The notes beneath the pieces are model-generated. The model was not told the DNA's origin and ran no database searches. It saw nothing but the letters and a program-made list of their open reading frames with translations. A stretch of DNA of 57,181 nucleotides. Origin: Bacillota bacterium. Its GTDB lineage: Bacteria > Bacillota > Clostridia > Acetivibrionales > DSM-1351. The stretch's first letter is position 1. Each line of letters begins with the position of its first letter. Below, piece after piece: positions 32,130 to 39,965 of the stretch. Location of the stretch: contig JAEWAX010000052.1 in NCBI GenBank assembly GCA_023391425.1, positions 1-57,181 on the forward strand, given 5' to 3'. The translations under genes and the position numbers were made by a program.

Positions 32130-34172
32130 ATGAAAAATAAAATTGTAATTATTGGCGCAGGCTATGCTGGTATATTGACTGCTAAAAAACTAGCTAGGAA
32201 ATTTAAAAAAGATGATGATGTCAGTATTACCATTATTGATAGAAACCCTTTTCATACCATGCTTACTGAACTTCATGAGGTGGCAGCAAACCGTGTTGAC
32301 GAGGATAGTATAAAAATAAGTTTGAAAAAAGTTTTTGCAGGAAGAAAAGTAAGTGTAGTACTCGATACAGTGAAATCAATTGATTTTGATAAACATCTTA
32401 TTAATGGGATGAATGAAAAGTATGATTATGATTATATTGTATTAGCTGCAGGTTCAAAGCCGACATATTTTGGAGTTACCGGTGCAGAGGAATTTGCATA
32501 TAAGCTTTGGTCTTATGAGGATGCAGTTAAGCTAAAAGATCATATTCATAACACCTTTAGAAAAGCAGCACTTGAAACAAATCTTGACGAAAAGAAGAGA
32601 TTGTTAACTTTTTATGTAGTCGGAGCTGGTTTTACTGGTGTTGAAATGGTAGGGGAACTTGCTGAATATGTACCCATTCTTTGTGAAAAATATGAAATTG
32701 ATAGACAATTAGTATCTATTACTAATGTGGATATACTTAAACGTACAGTACCAAATTTACCAGAGAAGCTTTCTAATAAGGTTGAAAAACGTCTAAAGAA
32801 AATGGGTGTTGGTTTGATGCTCAATTCTGGAGTTTGCGGCATTGGCCCAGATTTTATAGAGATAAAAGCTAATGATGCCTGCACTCGCTATAAGGCTGGA
32901 ACTGTAGTTTGGGCAGCTGGTATAGAAAGCTCTGATATTACAAACGAAGCTGCAAAAACTCTAGAATCAGCAAATAGAGGGCGTATAAAACTTGATTCTT
33001 TCCTTCGCTCAATAGACAATGACCATGTATATGTTGTTGGTGATAATATGTTGTTTACTGCCGAAGGGGAGGAGAGACCAGTTCCTCAAATGGTAGAGAA
33101 CTGCGAACAGAGTGCTGACACTGCAGCAAAAAATATATATTGTGCAGTTACAGGTAATGGTGAGATGTCTGTATACAAGCCAGCCTTTCATGGAATGATG
33201 GTTTGTGTAGGTGGACGTTATGGTGTTGCTAGGGTTGGTTTGCCAAATCATATGTTTAACCTTCCATCTTTTCTAGCGATGTTTGCAAAGCACTTTATTA
33301 ATGTCATTTATTTTATTCAAGTATTAGGCTGGAATAAAGTAATTAGCTATTTAAAACATGAGTTTTTTACTATAAGAAATTGTAGAAGTTTTGTAGGTGG
33401 CCATTTCTCAAATAGAACTCCAAGCTTTTTATTAGTTCCACTTAGAGTATGGCTTGGTGCTGTATGGTTATTTGAAGGAATTATGAAAATAGTTGAAGGG
33501 TGGTTTGTGTCCCCCAAATTGTCAGGTTTCTTTGGCGGTGCGAACGCATGGTATAATAGTATTCTTCAAGGTGGAGCCGGGGCAGTAGATGGAACAAGTG
33601 GAGCTACTGTAGAGACGGGGGCTAAGGTTGCAAAGGCAGCAGTTGAAGCAGTCTCTGCAGCAACAGGCGTTGTAACAGACCCAGCAACAGCAGCTGCAGC
33701 TGGAGAGGTCGCTAAGAGCGTGGGTACAACTATTCTTAACTTTAATTTTTTAGATTTATTCCATGTTATTTTTGTAAGTGGAAAAGCTCTTTCTCAATCA
33801 GTTATAGGTGATTACGCATTTAAAATAGATGTTCCTCTTATGAACTGGTTTGTAGACAAAATAATTTTACCAAACAATTCTATTCAGATTTTTATGCAAG
33901 GGTCTATTGTCATAGCTGAAATCTTAATAGGGCTTGCATTAATTGGAGGACTATTTACAACTCCAGCATCTGCTGTTTCATTAGTACTTCAGGTTATGTT
34001 TGTATGCACTACAGGTCTTTATTTAGGGACTTTCTGGATGATATTCGCTGGGATTGCAGTGTTAATAGGTGCTGGAAGAACATTTGGGCTTGATTACTAT
34101 GCTATGCCATATTTGAAAAAGATATGGAGAAAATTACCGTTTGTAAAAAGGTTGTATATTTATAATGATTAA
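32130..34172 (+). CDS. ndh2: Type II NADH dehydrogenase with C-terminal membrane domain (EET-type Ndh2)
   Basis: Oxidises NADH and passes electrons to a membrane quinone. Residues 1-~400 form a two-dinucleotide-fold NDH-2: GAGYAG at ~8-13 (FAD), VVGAGFTGVEMVGELA near 165 (NADH), and VYVVGDN for FAD. The remaining ~280 residues are a membrane domain with DoxX-like helices (RVWLGAVWLFEGIMK; EILIGLALIGGLF), split by an Ala-rich linker (~485-530). This extended form is the one found in flavin-based extracellular electron transfer loci such as that of Listeria. ATG 32130 follows AGGAGG. It is the first gene of a seven-gene operon and overlaps the next by 8 bp. Confidence 0.92.
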   Translation: MKNKIVIIGAGYAGILTAKKLARKFKKDDDVSITIIDRNPFHTMLTELHEVAANRVDEDSIKISLKKVFAGRKVSVVLDTVKSIDFDKHLINGMNEKYDYDYIVLAAGSKPTYFGVTGAEEFAYKLWSYEDAVKLKDHIHNTFRKAALETNLDEKKRLLTFYVVGAGFTGVEMVGELAEYVPILCEKYEIDRQLVSITNVDILKRTVPNLPEKLSNKVEKRLKKMGVGLMLNSGVCGIGPDFIEIKANDACTRYKAGTVVWAAGIESSDITNEAAKTLESANRGRIKLDSFLRSIDNDHVYVVGDNMLFTAEGEERPVPQMVENCEQSADTAAKNIYCAVTGNGEMSVYKPAFHGMMVCVGGRYGVARVGLPNHMFNLPSFLAMFAKHFINVIYFIQVLGWNKVISYLKHEFFTIRNCRSFVGGHFSNRTPSFLLVPLRVWLGAVWLFEGIMKIVEGWFVSPKLSGFFGGANAWYNSILQGGAGAVDGTSGATVETGAKVAKAAVEAVSAATGVVTDPATAAAAGEVAKSVGTTILNFNFLDLFHVIFVSGKALSQSVIGDYAFKIDVPLMNWFVDKIILPNNSIQIFMQGSIVIAEILIGLALIGGLFTTPASAVSLVLQVMFVCTTGLYLGTFWMIFAGIAVLIGAGRTFGLDYYAMPYLKKIWRKLPFVKRLYIYND

Positions 34173-35145
34173 AGAAAATGAAAAAAAGCAGGATGACATT
34201 AACTTTATAGAAAATGATAGAGCATTGGATATTGTAAAAGAAGAAATAAATAGGGCATTGTCTACTACCCCTATCATTATTCGTCAATATACCAAGCACC
34301 TAACGGGTTCAAGTGGTAAATTTATTCGTGCAATAGCTTTACTTACTTGTGCCCAAAACGAGGATGGATTAATCCATCACGATGCTATAAATTTTGCAGC
34401 GGCTATTGAGCTAGTACATTTAGCTACGCTTGTTCATGATGATGTGATTGATAATGCTAATATACGAAGGGGTAATTTAACACTACAAAAGAAGTACGGC
34501 AAAAGAACTGCAGTTATTTGTGGCGATTATCTATTTTGTGTTGCACTGAAATTGGTATCATCTATCTCAAATAAAAAGGAATATCTAGACATAGGTATTC
34601 CTGATTATATGAGCAAAGTATGCCTTGGAGAACTAAATCAGCATATTAATAATGGCTTTTTAGATTTATCGGTATACCAATACTTAAAAATAATTTCTGG
34701 TAAAACAGCTGCACTTTTTGAGGCCTCATTTTATGCGGGGGCAATTTTGAGTGAACAGGATGATTTGACAATAAGAAAATATATGCGATTAGGACGATAT
34801 ATTGGTATGATTTTTCAAATGACTGATGATTGCATGGATTTTGAAACAACTGAAAATATTGCAAAAAAGCCAGTACAATCTGATTTTGAACAGGGAGTAA
34901 TTACTCTCCCGCTTATATATGCTTTTAAAAACATGCTGGGCTTGAAAGAAAAAGCTAAAAATAATCTGCTATCCAGAAATGATATTAATGATGCTGTTAT
35001 AAAGACAGGTGGACTAACCTATACCCGCTTAGTTTCAAAAAAATATTACAATAAAGCTTTACTTATTATTAATGAGCTTGAGATTACAAAGGATAAAAAA
35101 ATAAAGCTTTTATCAATATTAGATAAAGCTTATGGGTTGTCCTAA
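34165..35145 (+). CDS. dmkB: Polyprenyl diphosphate synthase (EET-associated, DmkB-like)
   Basis: A 326-residue trans-isoprenyl diphosphate synthase making the polyprenyl tail of a quinone. The first Asp-rich motif is DDVID (Asp92-Asp96) and the second MTDDCMDF; GKFIRA, the KR pair upstream and RRG are also in place. The start codon lies inside the end of ndh2 and lacks a strong ribosome site, so translation is probably coupled. In Listeria the equivalent gene is dedicated to demethylmenaquinone for extracellular electron transfer; the same role is inferred here from the operon. Confidence 0.9.
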   Translation: MIKENEKKQDDINFIENDRALDIVKEEINRALSTTPIIIRQYTKHLTGSSGKFIRAIALLTCAQNEDGLIHHDAINFAAAIELVHLATLVHDDVIDNANIRRGNLTLQKKYGKRTAVICGDYLFCVALKLVSSISNKKEYLDIGIPDYMSKVCLGELNQHINNGFLDLSVYQYLKIISGKTAALFEASFYAGAILSEQDDLTIRKYMRLGRYIGMIFQMTDDCMDFETTENIAKKPVQSDFEQGVITLPLIYAFKNMLGLKEKAKNNLLSRNDINDAVIKTGGLTYTRLVSKKYYNKALLIINELEITKDKKIKLLSILDKAYGLS

Positions 35146-35164
35146 AATACAATAGGTGAATATG

Positions 35165-36067
35165 ATGATAAAGAGATTCTTAAATTATATTGAAATAAAG
35201 ACTAAAATAACTAGCCTTTTTGCTTTTACAATGACTATAGCTTATATTATGTATACAAATAAGCCTATAAATTGGGAATTGACTTTAGTGTTTTTCGCTT
35301 CTATGTTCATTTTTGATTTAGCAACTACTGCAATTAATAATTATATTGATACAAAAACAAACCACCAAACACTAGATTTTAAGAGAAATATTGCACGTAC
35401 GATTATTTTTGTATTGCTGGGAATTAGTACAGCTTTAGGCTTATATTTAGCTTATAGAACAGATTTAATTATTCTTATTATTGGTTCAGTTTGCTTTATA
35501 TGTGGAATATTATATACATTTGGTCCCGTTCCAATATCTAGGCAACCTCTTGGAGAAATATTATCAGGAGTATTTTACGGTTTGTTCATTCCATTTATAT
35601 TATTGTATATAAATTTTCCAAAGGGAACATTCGTTTTATTGGACTTGAATTTTAAAACTATAAGTTTAGATATTAATGTTATGCCTATGATAATAGTTGT
35701 TTTGTTATCAATCGTACCTGTATGTACTACGGCTAATATTATGCTGGCTAACAATATCTGTGATGTAGAAAAAGATATTGCTGTAAAGCGTTTTACTTTA
35801 CCGTATTACTTGGGCAAAAGTGCTATTTATTTATTTGCTGGAATTTATTATTTAGCGTATATGGGTATAATACTTTTGGTAGCATTTAAAGTTCTTCATC
35901 CTATATGTTTAATTGCATTACTTACAATATTTACTGTACAAAAGAATATTAATCAATTTATAAGAGTTCAAGATAAAGCAACAACATTTATGTGTTCTAT
36001 AAAAAACTACATTATTATTATGGGTTCAATTACTATATTGATTTTTATTAGTGGTTTGATTGCTTAA
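35165..36067 (+). CDS. dmkA: UbiA-family prenyltransferase (DmkA-like, DHNA prenyltransferase)
   Basis: About 300 residues with eight or nine membrane helices. The first Asp-rich motif is atypical (NNYIDTKTN); the second is NNICDVEKD. These bind Mg-prenyl diphosphate and place this in the UbiA/MenA superfamily. It probably attaches the DmkB-made tail to 1,4-dihydroxy-2-naphthoate to give demethylmenaquinone. ATG 35165 lies six bases after AGGTG; ATG 35162 and GTG 35156 are in-frame alternatives. Position between the polyprenyl synthase and EetA homologues matches the electron-transfer locus. No DHNA-pathway gene is in the window. Confidence 0.88.
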   Translation: MIKRFLNYIEIKTKITSLFAFTMTIAYIMYTNKPINWELTLVFFASMFIFDLATTAINNYIDTKTNHQTLDFKRNIARTIIFVLLGISTALGLYLAYRTDLIILIIGSVCFICGILYTFGPVPISRQPLGEILSGVFYGLFIPFILLYINFPKGTFVLLDLNFKTISLDINVMPMIIVVLLSIVPVCTTANIMLANNICDVEKDIAVKRFTLPYYLGKSAIYLFAGIYYLAYMGIILLVAFKVLHPICLIALLTIFTVQKNINQFIRVQDKATTFMCSIKNYIIIMGSITILIFISGLIA

Positions 36068-36089
36068 AGGAAGTTATTGATATATATGC

Positions 36090-36121
36090 CCCCAATGGGG
36101 AGATTCATTTACACATTGGGG
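36090..36121 (+). promoter_or_regulatory. Hairpin in the eetA leader
   Basis: CCCCAATG (36090-36097) and CATTGGGG (36114-36121) form a perfect 8-bp GC-rich stem with a 16-nt loop, ending four bases before the GGAGG of the next gene. It has no T-run, so it may modulate translation or mRNA processing instead of ending transcription. Confidence 0.5.
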
Positions 36122-36136
36122 ACATGGAGGTTAAAT

Positions 36137-36529
36137 ATGAAGTTTTTTAAAAAAACTGATATATTAATTGTTTTGTCAATCGTTATAATTGGTCTGGGGT
36201 TATGGACTGTTTATAAATATGCCTATTCAAATAAGCCTGCTAAAGCAGAAATTTATTACAATTCAGATTTAGTTAAAACTATAAATTTGCATACTGGGGT
36301 AGACACCACATTTTCGATTCCACAAAATGAACATGTAGTGTTTCGTTTATATAAAGATGGAAGTGTTGGTTTTGAAGAATCTGATTGCCCTGATAAGATA
36401 TGCATTAAGACTGGAAAGCTTAATAGAGTGGGAGAAACTGCAGCTTGCTTGCCGAATAAGATATTTTTAAAAATTGTTCCAACGATAAATCATAGCGATA
36501 ATGATATTGATATGGTAGTGGGAAAATAG
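36137..36529 (+). CDS. eetA: NusG-domain-II membrane-anchored protein (EetA-like)
   Basis: A 130-residue protein. One N-terminal membrane helix (~8-28) is followed by an extracytoplasmic NusG-domain-II-like beta domain containing a conserved cysteine set: SDCPDKICIKTG and GETAACLPNKIFLKI. ATG 36137 follows GGAGG; the longer frame starting at 36077 would translate through the upstream hairpin and is rejected. This protein accompanies the Gx-transporter (EetB) in flavin-based electron transfer loci. Its exact job is unknown, but in Listeria it is required for extracellular electron transfer. Confidence 0.87.
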   Translation: MKFFKKTDILIVLSIVIIGLGLWTVYKYAYSNKPAKAEIYYNSDLVKTINLHTGVDTTFSIPQNEHVVFRLYKDGSVGFEESDCPDKICIKTGKLNRVGETAACLPNKIFLKIVPTINHSDNDIDMVVGK

Positions 36530-36539
36530 GAAGGTTAAT

Positions 36540-37070
36540 ATGGTTGATATGAATAAATCGATAAGCGATATGCCCAAAACCAAGCTTTTAGTTTTAACTG
36601 CATTACTTTTTGCTGTGGCGTTAGTGCTTTCTATTCTGGAAAATTCTCTTCCAACATTGCCAAATGTAGTACCGGGAGTAAAGCTCGGTCTCTCTAATAT
36701 TGCAGTGATGTATGCTTTATTTTTTCTGGATAAGAAACCGGCTTTTACGATAGCTACTTTAAAAGCAGGTTTTGTATTAATAACTAGAGGCCCAATTGCT
36801 GGATTATTAAGCTTTTGCGGAGGAATGTTATCTTTAGTGATTATGTCGATATTATTAATAATATTTAAAGACAAAATATCATATTTTGTTCTTAGCATTT
36901 TTGGATCAGTATTTCATAATGTAGGCCAATTTGTTGCTATTTCTCTAATATACACGAACATGTATTTGTGGGTATACCTGCCTTTCTTGTTAATAGCAGG
37001 CGTTATTGCAGGAATGGCAACCTCTACTTTACTAAGGTTTATTATGCCAGCTTTTAAAAGGTTGGCTTAA
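36540..37070 (+). CDS. eetB: Gx-transporter-family membrane protein (EetB-like)
   Basis: A 176-residue protein with about five or six membrane helices. ENSLPTLPNVVPGVKLGLSN near residues 32-51 is the family signature; the family is also annotated as heptaprenyl diphosphate synthase component I, which is misleading. It lies 10 bp behind eetA, with AGGAAGG as ribosome site. EetA and EetB are proposed to link membrane demethylmenaquinol to the extracellular flavin carrier. Operon position supports that here. Confidence 0.9.
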   Translation: MVDMNKSISDMPKTKLLVLTALLFAVALVLSILENSLPTLPNVVPGVKLGLSNIAVMYALFFLDKKPAFTIATLKAGFVLITRGPIAGLLSFCGGMLSLVIMSILLIIFKDKISYFVLSIFGSVFHNVGQFVAISLIYTNMYLWVYLPFLLIAGVIAGMATSTLLRFIMPAFKRLA

Positions 37071-37103
37071 ATAAAAATAAATATAAAAACTGGGGGATTT
37101 ATC

Positions 37104-38186
37104 ATGAAAAAGTTACTTTCATTAGTACTGAGCTTGACGTTAACAACTGCTATTCTTGCTGGTTGCGGCGGAACAGCTAAAACAGACAATTCAGCGAGTA
37201 CTACAACAAGTACTGCTGCAAGTACGGCAGCAAGTACTGAAACAAGCACTGAGGCTAATGGTGATGCAGTAAAAACTGGACTTGCAGTTGTGTCATCAAT
37301 TGCAAAATCTACAGATGCTGGAGAAAAAGATGGATTAGCTGAAGTTGACTCATTAATTGCAGCAGTTACAGTAGGCAAAGATGGTAAAATTGTAAAGTGT
37401 GCTATTGATGCTGCACAAACAAAAATCAATTTTTCAGCTACAGGAAAAATTCTTACTGATTTAAAGACTGAATTTAAGAGCAAACAAGAATTAGGTGCTG
37501 AATATGGTATGAAAAAAGCATCGGCAATCGGAAAAGAATGGAATGAACAAGCAGATGCCTTTGCTAAATATGTTGTTGGAAAGACTATTGAAGAAGTAAA
37601 AGGAATAGCTGTAAATGATAAGGGTACTGCCGGTGATGCAGAGTTAGCTTCTTCAGTGACAATACATATCGGAGACTTTATAGCTGTTACTGAAAAGGCT
37701 ATAGCAAATTCTAAAGAATTAGGTGCTAAAGCTGGAGATAAACTAGGACTAGGCGTTTCTACAAACATCGCTAAATCGGTAGATGCTGGAGAAAAAGATG
37801 GTGTAGCACAGGCTTATTCTATGTATACAGCTTCAACTTTTGCTGCTGATGGTAAAATAACAAGTTCCGTTATTGATGCTTCACAATCAAATGTAAACTT
37901 CTCTAAAGAAGGTAAAATTACTTCTGATTTAAAAGCACCATTGAAAACAAAAAATGAGCTTGGTGCTGAATATGGCATGATTAAGGCGTCAAAGATTGGA
38001 AAAGAGTGGAATGAACAAGCGGACGCATTTGCAAAATATGTAGTTGGAAAAACTCTTGAACAGGTTAAGGGAATTGCTGTGAACAAAGAAGGAGTTTCGA
38101 CAGAAGCAGAGCTAACAAGTTCAGTTACAGTTCATATTGCAGATTTCCAAAATGTAATAGAAAAAGCAAATACAAACGCTAAATAG
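37104..38186 (+). CDS. pplA: FMN-binding lipoprotein with two tandem flavinylation domains (PplA-like)
   Basis: A 360-residue lipoprotein (lipobox ILAGC, Cys21) with a Ser/Thr/Ala-rich linker (~22-55) and two homologous domains, ~58-203 and ~212-358, each ending in an ASSVTIHIGDF / TSSVTVHIADF motif. The threonines Thr186 and Thr342 are the presumed sites of covalent FMN attachment by an ApbE-type transferase. PplA of Listeria likewise has two FMN-binding domains and moves electrons across the cell wall. The two domains repeat long near-identical stretches (KEWNEQADAFAKYVVGKT in both), indicating recent duplication or gene conversion. The flavin transferase is encoded downstream. Confidence 0.92.
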   Translation: MKKLLSLVLSLTLTTAILAGCGGTAKTDNSASTTTSTAASTAASTETSTEANGDAVKTGLAVVSSIAKSTDAGEKDGLAEVDSLIAAVTVGKDGKIVKCAIDAAQTKINFSATGKILTDLKTEFKSKQELGAEYGMKKASAIGKEWNEQADAFAKYVVGKTIEEVKGIAVNDKGTAGDAELASSVTIHIGDFIAVTEKAIANSKELGAKAGDKLGLGVSTNIAKSVDAGEKDGVAQAYSMYTASTFAADGKITSSVIDASQSNVNFSKEGKITSDLKAPLKTKNELGAEYGMIKASKIGKEWNEQADAFAKYVVGKTLEQVKGIAVNKEGVSTEAELTSSVTVHIADFQNVIEKANTNAK

Positions 38187-38249
38187 TAATATATATGAAA
38201 TGGAGAATATACTCGAAATAATGGGTAATGCTAGAGTAGAATAAAACAT

Positions 38250-38377
38250 TTAGGATTGTTGCAAAACAAGACAAATACAATATATAAAATATATTATAGC
38301 CTAAATAGTACGGAAGTACTGTTTAAAAATAACACTTGAAAACATTATTAACGATATCAGTTTTGTAACAATCCTAA
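38250..38377. mobile_element. Candidate 128-bp MITE with 18-bp terminal inverted repeats
   Basis: The ends are TTAGGATTGTTGCAAAAC and GTTTTGTAACAATCCTAA, complementary at 17 of 18 positions, with a central AGTACggaaGTACT hairpin. The GGNTTGTTGCAAAA-type end recalls termini of IS1182-like insertion sequences (from memory, not searched). I see no clear target duplication and no coding capacity. It separates pplA from fmnB and ends 20 bp before the fmnB start. Confidence 0.55.
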
Positions 38378-38397
38378 GTAATATTTGAGGTGAAAAT

Positions 38398-39444
38398 TTG
38401 CTCAAAAAAATAATGACATCATTAATTGCAATATCATTTCTGATAAACTTGACAGCATGTGGTGGTGTAAAAAAAACTAGATATGAGTCTGAATTTTTGG
38501 AACTTTTTGATACGATTACCAAAATCGTAGCATATACAGACAGTAAAGAAGAGTTTACAAAATACTCTCAATTAATTTATGATAACTTAAAAGAATATCA
38601 TGAACTATATGATATTTATAATGATTATCCTGGTATAAATAATATTAAAACTATAAATGATAATGCTGGAATTAAGCCAGTCAAGGTTGATAAAAAGATA
38701 ATTAATCTACTCCTTTTTGCTCGGGAGTGGTATAAAAAAACTGATGGCGAAATGAATGTTGCTTTTGGTGCTGTACTAAAAATATGGCACAAATACCGCA
38801 CGGAAGGTATAGAAGACGAAGCAAATGCCGCATTACCACAGATGGATAAGCTTAAGGAAGCGGCTAAACATACGGATATAAATAAATTAATAATAGATGA
38901 AGCAAATTCTACAGTTTTTCTTGAAGATCCAGAAATGAGTCTAGATGTTGGTGCTATCGGAAAGGGTTATGCAACTGAACAAGTCAGCCAGATTGCTATA
39001 AAAAATGGGTTTACGTCTGGACTAATTAGTGTTGGGGGAAATGTCCGAGCAATAGGCAATAAGGGAGTTGATAACAAACTTTGGAATCTGGGAATCCAAA
39101 ATCCAGATAAGGAAAGCGACAAATCAACTATAAGTATTGTATATCTAACAGATTTATCTCTTGTATCGAGTGGGGATTATGAAAGATACTATACTGTTAA
39201 TGGCAAGAATTATCACCATATAATTGATTCGGATACACTATTTCCTTCAGAATATTTTTCTCAAGTAACAATTGTATGTAAGGATTCAGGAATGGCAGAT
39301 GCACTCTCAACTGCAGTTTTTAATATGCCTTTTGAAAAAGGACTAAAATTTATAAATAGTTTGCCTAATACAGAAGCACTATGGGTAATGAAAACCGGCG
39401 AAATCCGATACAGTGATAATTTTAAAAAATTTATTAAGGATTAA
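38398..39444 (+). CDS. fmnB: ApbE-family FAD:protein FMN transferase, lipoprotein (FmnB-like)
   Basis: A 348-residue membrane-anchored flavin transferase that attaches FMN to threonines of exported proteins, here presumably PplA. It starts at TTG 38398, six bases after GAGGTG, and has a lipobox LTAC (Cys21). ApbE landmarks: FDTITKIVAY near the start, DVGAIGKGYA for FAD/Mg binding, SVGGNVRAIG, and SGMADALSTAVF near the C-terminus. It closes the electron-transfer operon, but a MITE-like inverted-repeat element sits in front of it, which may reduce read-through. Confidence 0.92.
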   Translation: MLKKIMTSLIAISFLINLTACGGVKKTRYESEFLELFDTITKIVAYTDSKEEFTKYSQLIYDNLKEYHELYDIYNDYPGINNIKTINDNAGIKPVKVDKKIINLLLFAREWYKKTDGEMNVAFGAVLKIWHKYRTEGIEDEANAALPQMDKLKEAAKHTDINKLIIDEANSTVFLEDPEMSLDVGAIGKGYATEQVSQIAIKNGFTSGLISVGGNVRAIGNKGVDNKLWNLGIQNPDKESDKSTISIVYLTDLSLVSSGDYERYYTVNGKNYHHIIDSDTLFPSEYFSQVTIVCKDSGMADALSTAVFNMPFEKGLKFINSLPNTEALWVMKTGEIRYSDNFKKFIKD

Positions 39445-39548
39445 GAAAAAATAACTACAGATTGAATATAGCGAATTATTTATAATGTATTTACAAACAA
39501 TAATTTTGAACAATTTCTTTAAAATTATTATTGCTTGGAGGGACTAAT

Positions 39549-39725
39549 ATGTCAGTAAAAAAAATGAATCACCCTAATGAAGGAGTCAAGTGCGTTGTAA
39601 ATACCTGCAGTTACTATTTATCTGGCGATCATTGTTCAGCTGAAATAATTGAAGTGAGGGCAAGAGATGCAAGTACTTCAAATCAAACAGATTGTGCGAC
39701 CTTTATACCTGAAAGCAGAAAATAG
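39549..39725 (+). CDS. DUF1540-family small Cys protein
   Basis: A 58-residue protein with one DUF1540 unit: KCVVNTCSYYLSGDHCSAEIIEV...TDCATF. The four conserved cysteines probably bind metal. ATG 39549 follows GGAGGGA; six extra codons upstream contain that site and are excluded. It has its own terminator. DUF1540 proteins are frequent in spore-forming clostridia and of unknown function. Confidence 0.85.
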   Translation: MSVKKMNHPNEGVKCVVNTCSYYLSGDHCSAEIIEVRARDASTSNQTDCATFIPESRK

Positions 39726-39734
39726 ATAAATTAG

Positions 39735-39773
39735 ATAGCCTGCCGGTGGTGTAGAATCGGTAGGCTATTTTTT
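39735..39773 (+). terminator. Terminator of the DUF1540 gene
   Basis: ATAGCCTGCCG pairs with CGGTAGGCTAT (one mismatch) followed by TTTTT, 10 bases after the stop. Confidence 0.9.
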
Positions 39774-39784
39774 ATAATTCCAGA

Positions 39785-39820
39785 TAAACAGAGTTCTTGG
39801 CTTCACGGTGGAGTTTTTAC
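39785..39820 (+). repeat. Repeat family B, copy c (left half only)
   Basis: Starts TAAACAGAGTTCTTGGCTTC and matches copy a through GTTTTTAC, then diverges. Only one arm of the hairpin remains, so it appears truncated. Confidence 0.6.
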
Positions 39821-39965
39821 TGATTAATAATATAAAAGAATTTAAATTGAAAAATACAAAGAAAAGGGTAAAAATTTATACTAGGTTAGCTATCTAAGGA
39901 TTAAAATATTGATAGTATTATCATAGGTATTGAACCTTTAACTATATTGGAAGGAACCATAAAAT

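Noticed and set aside
36540..37070. Annotation as heptaprenyl diphosphate synthase component I
   Set aside because: The protein is an integral membrane Gx-transporter-type protein; the synthase name is a historic label and the real polyprenyl synthase is at 34165.
37067..37768. 233-codon minus-strand frame opposite pplA
   Set aside because: The long frame arises from the biased codon pattern of the repeated FMN domains; there is no start signal or motif.
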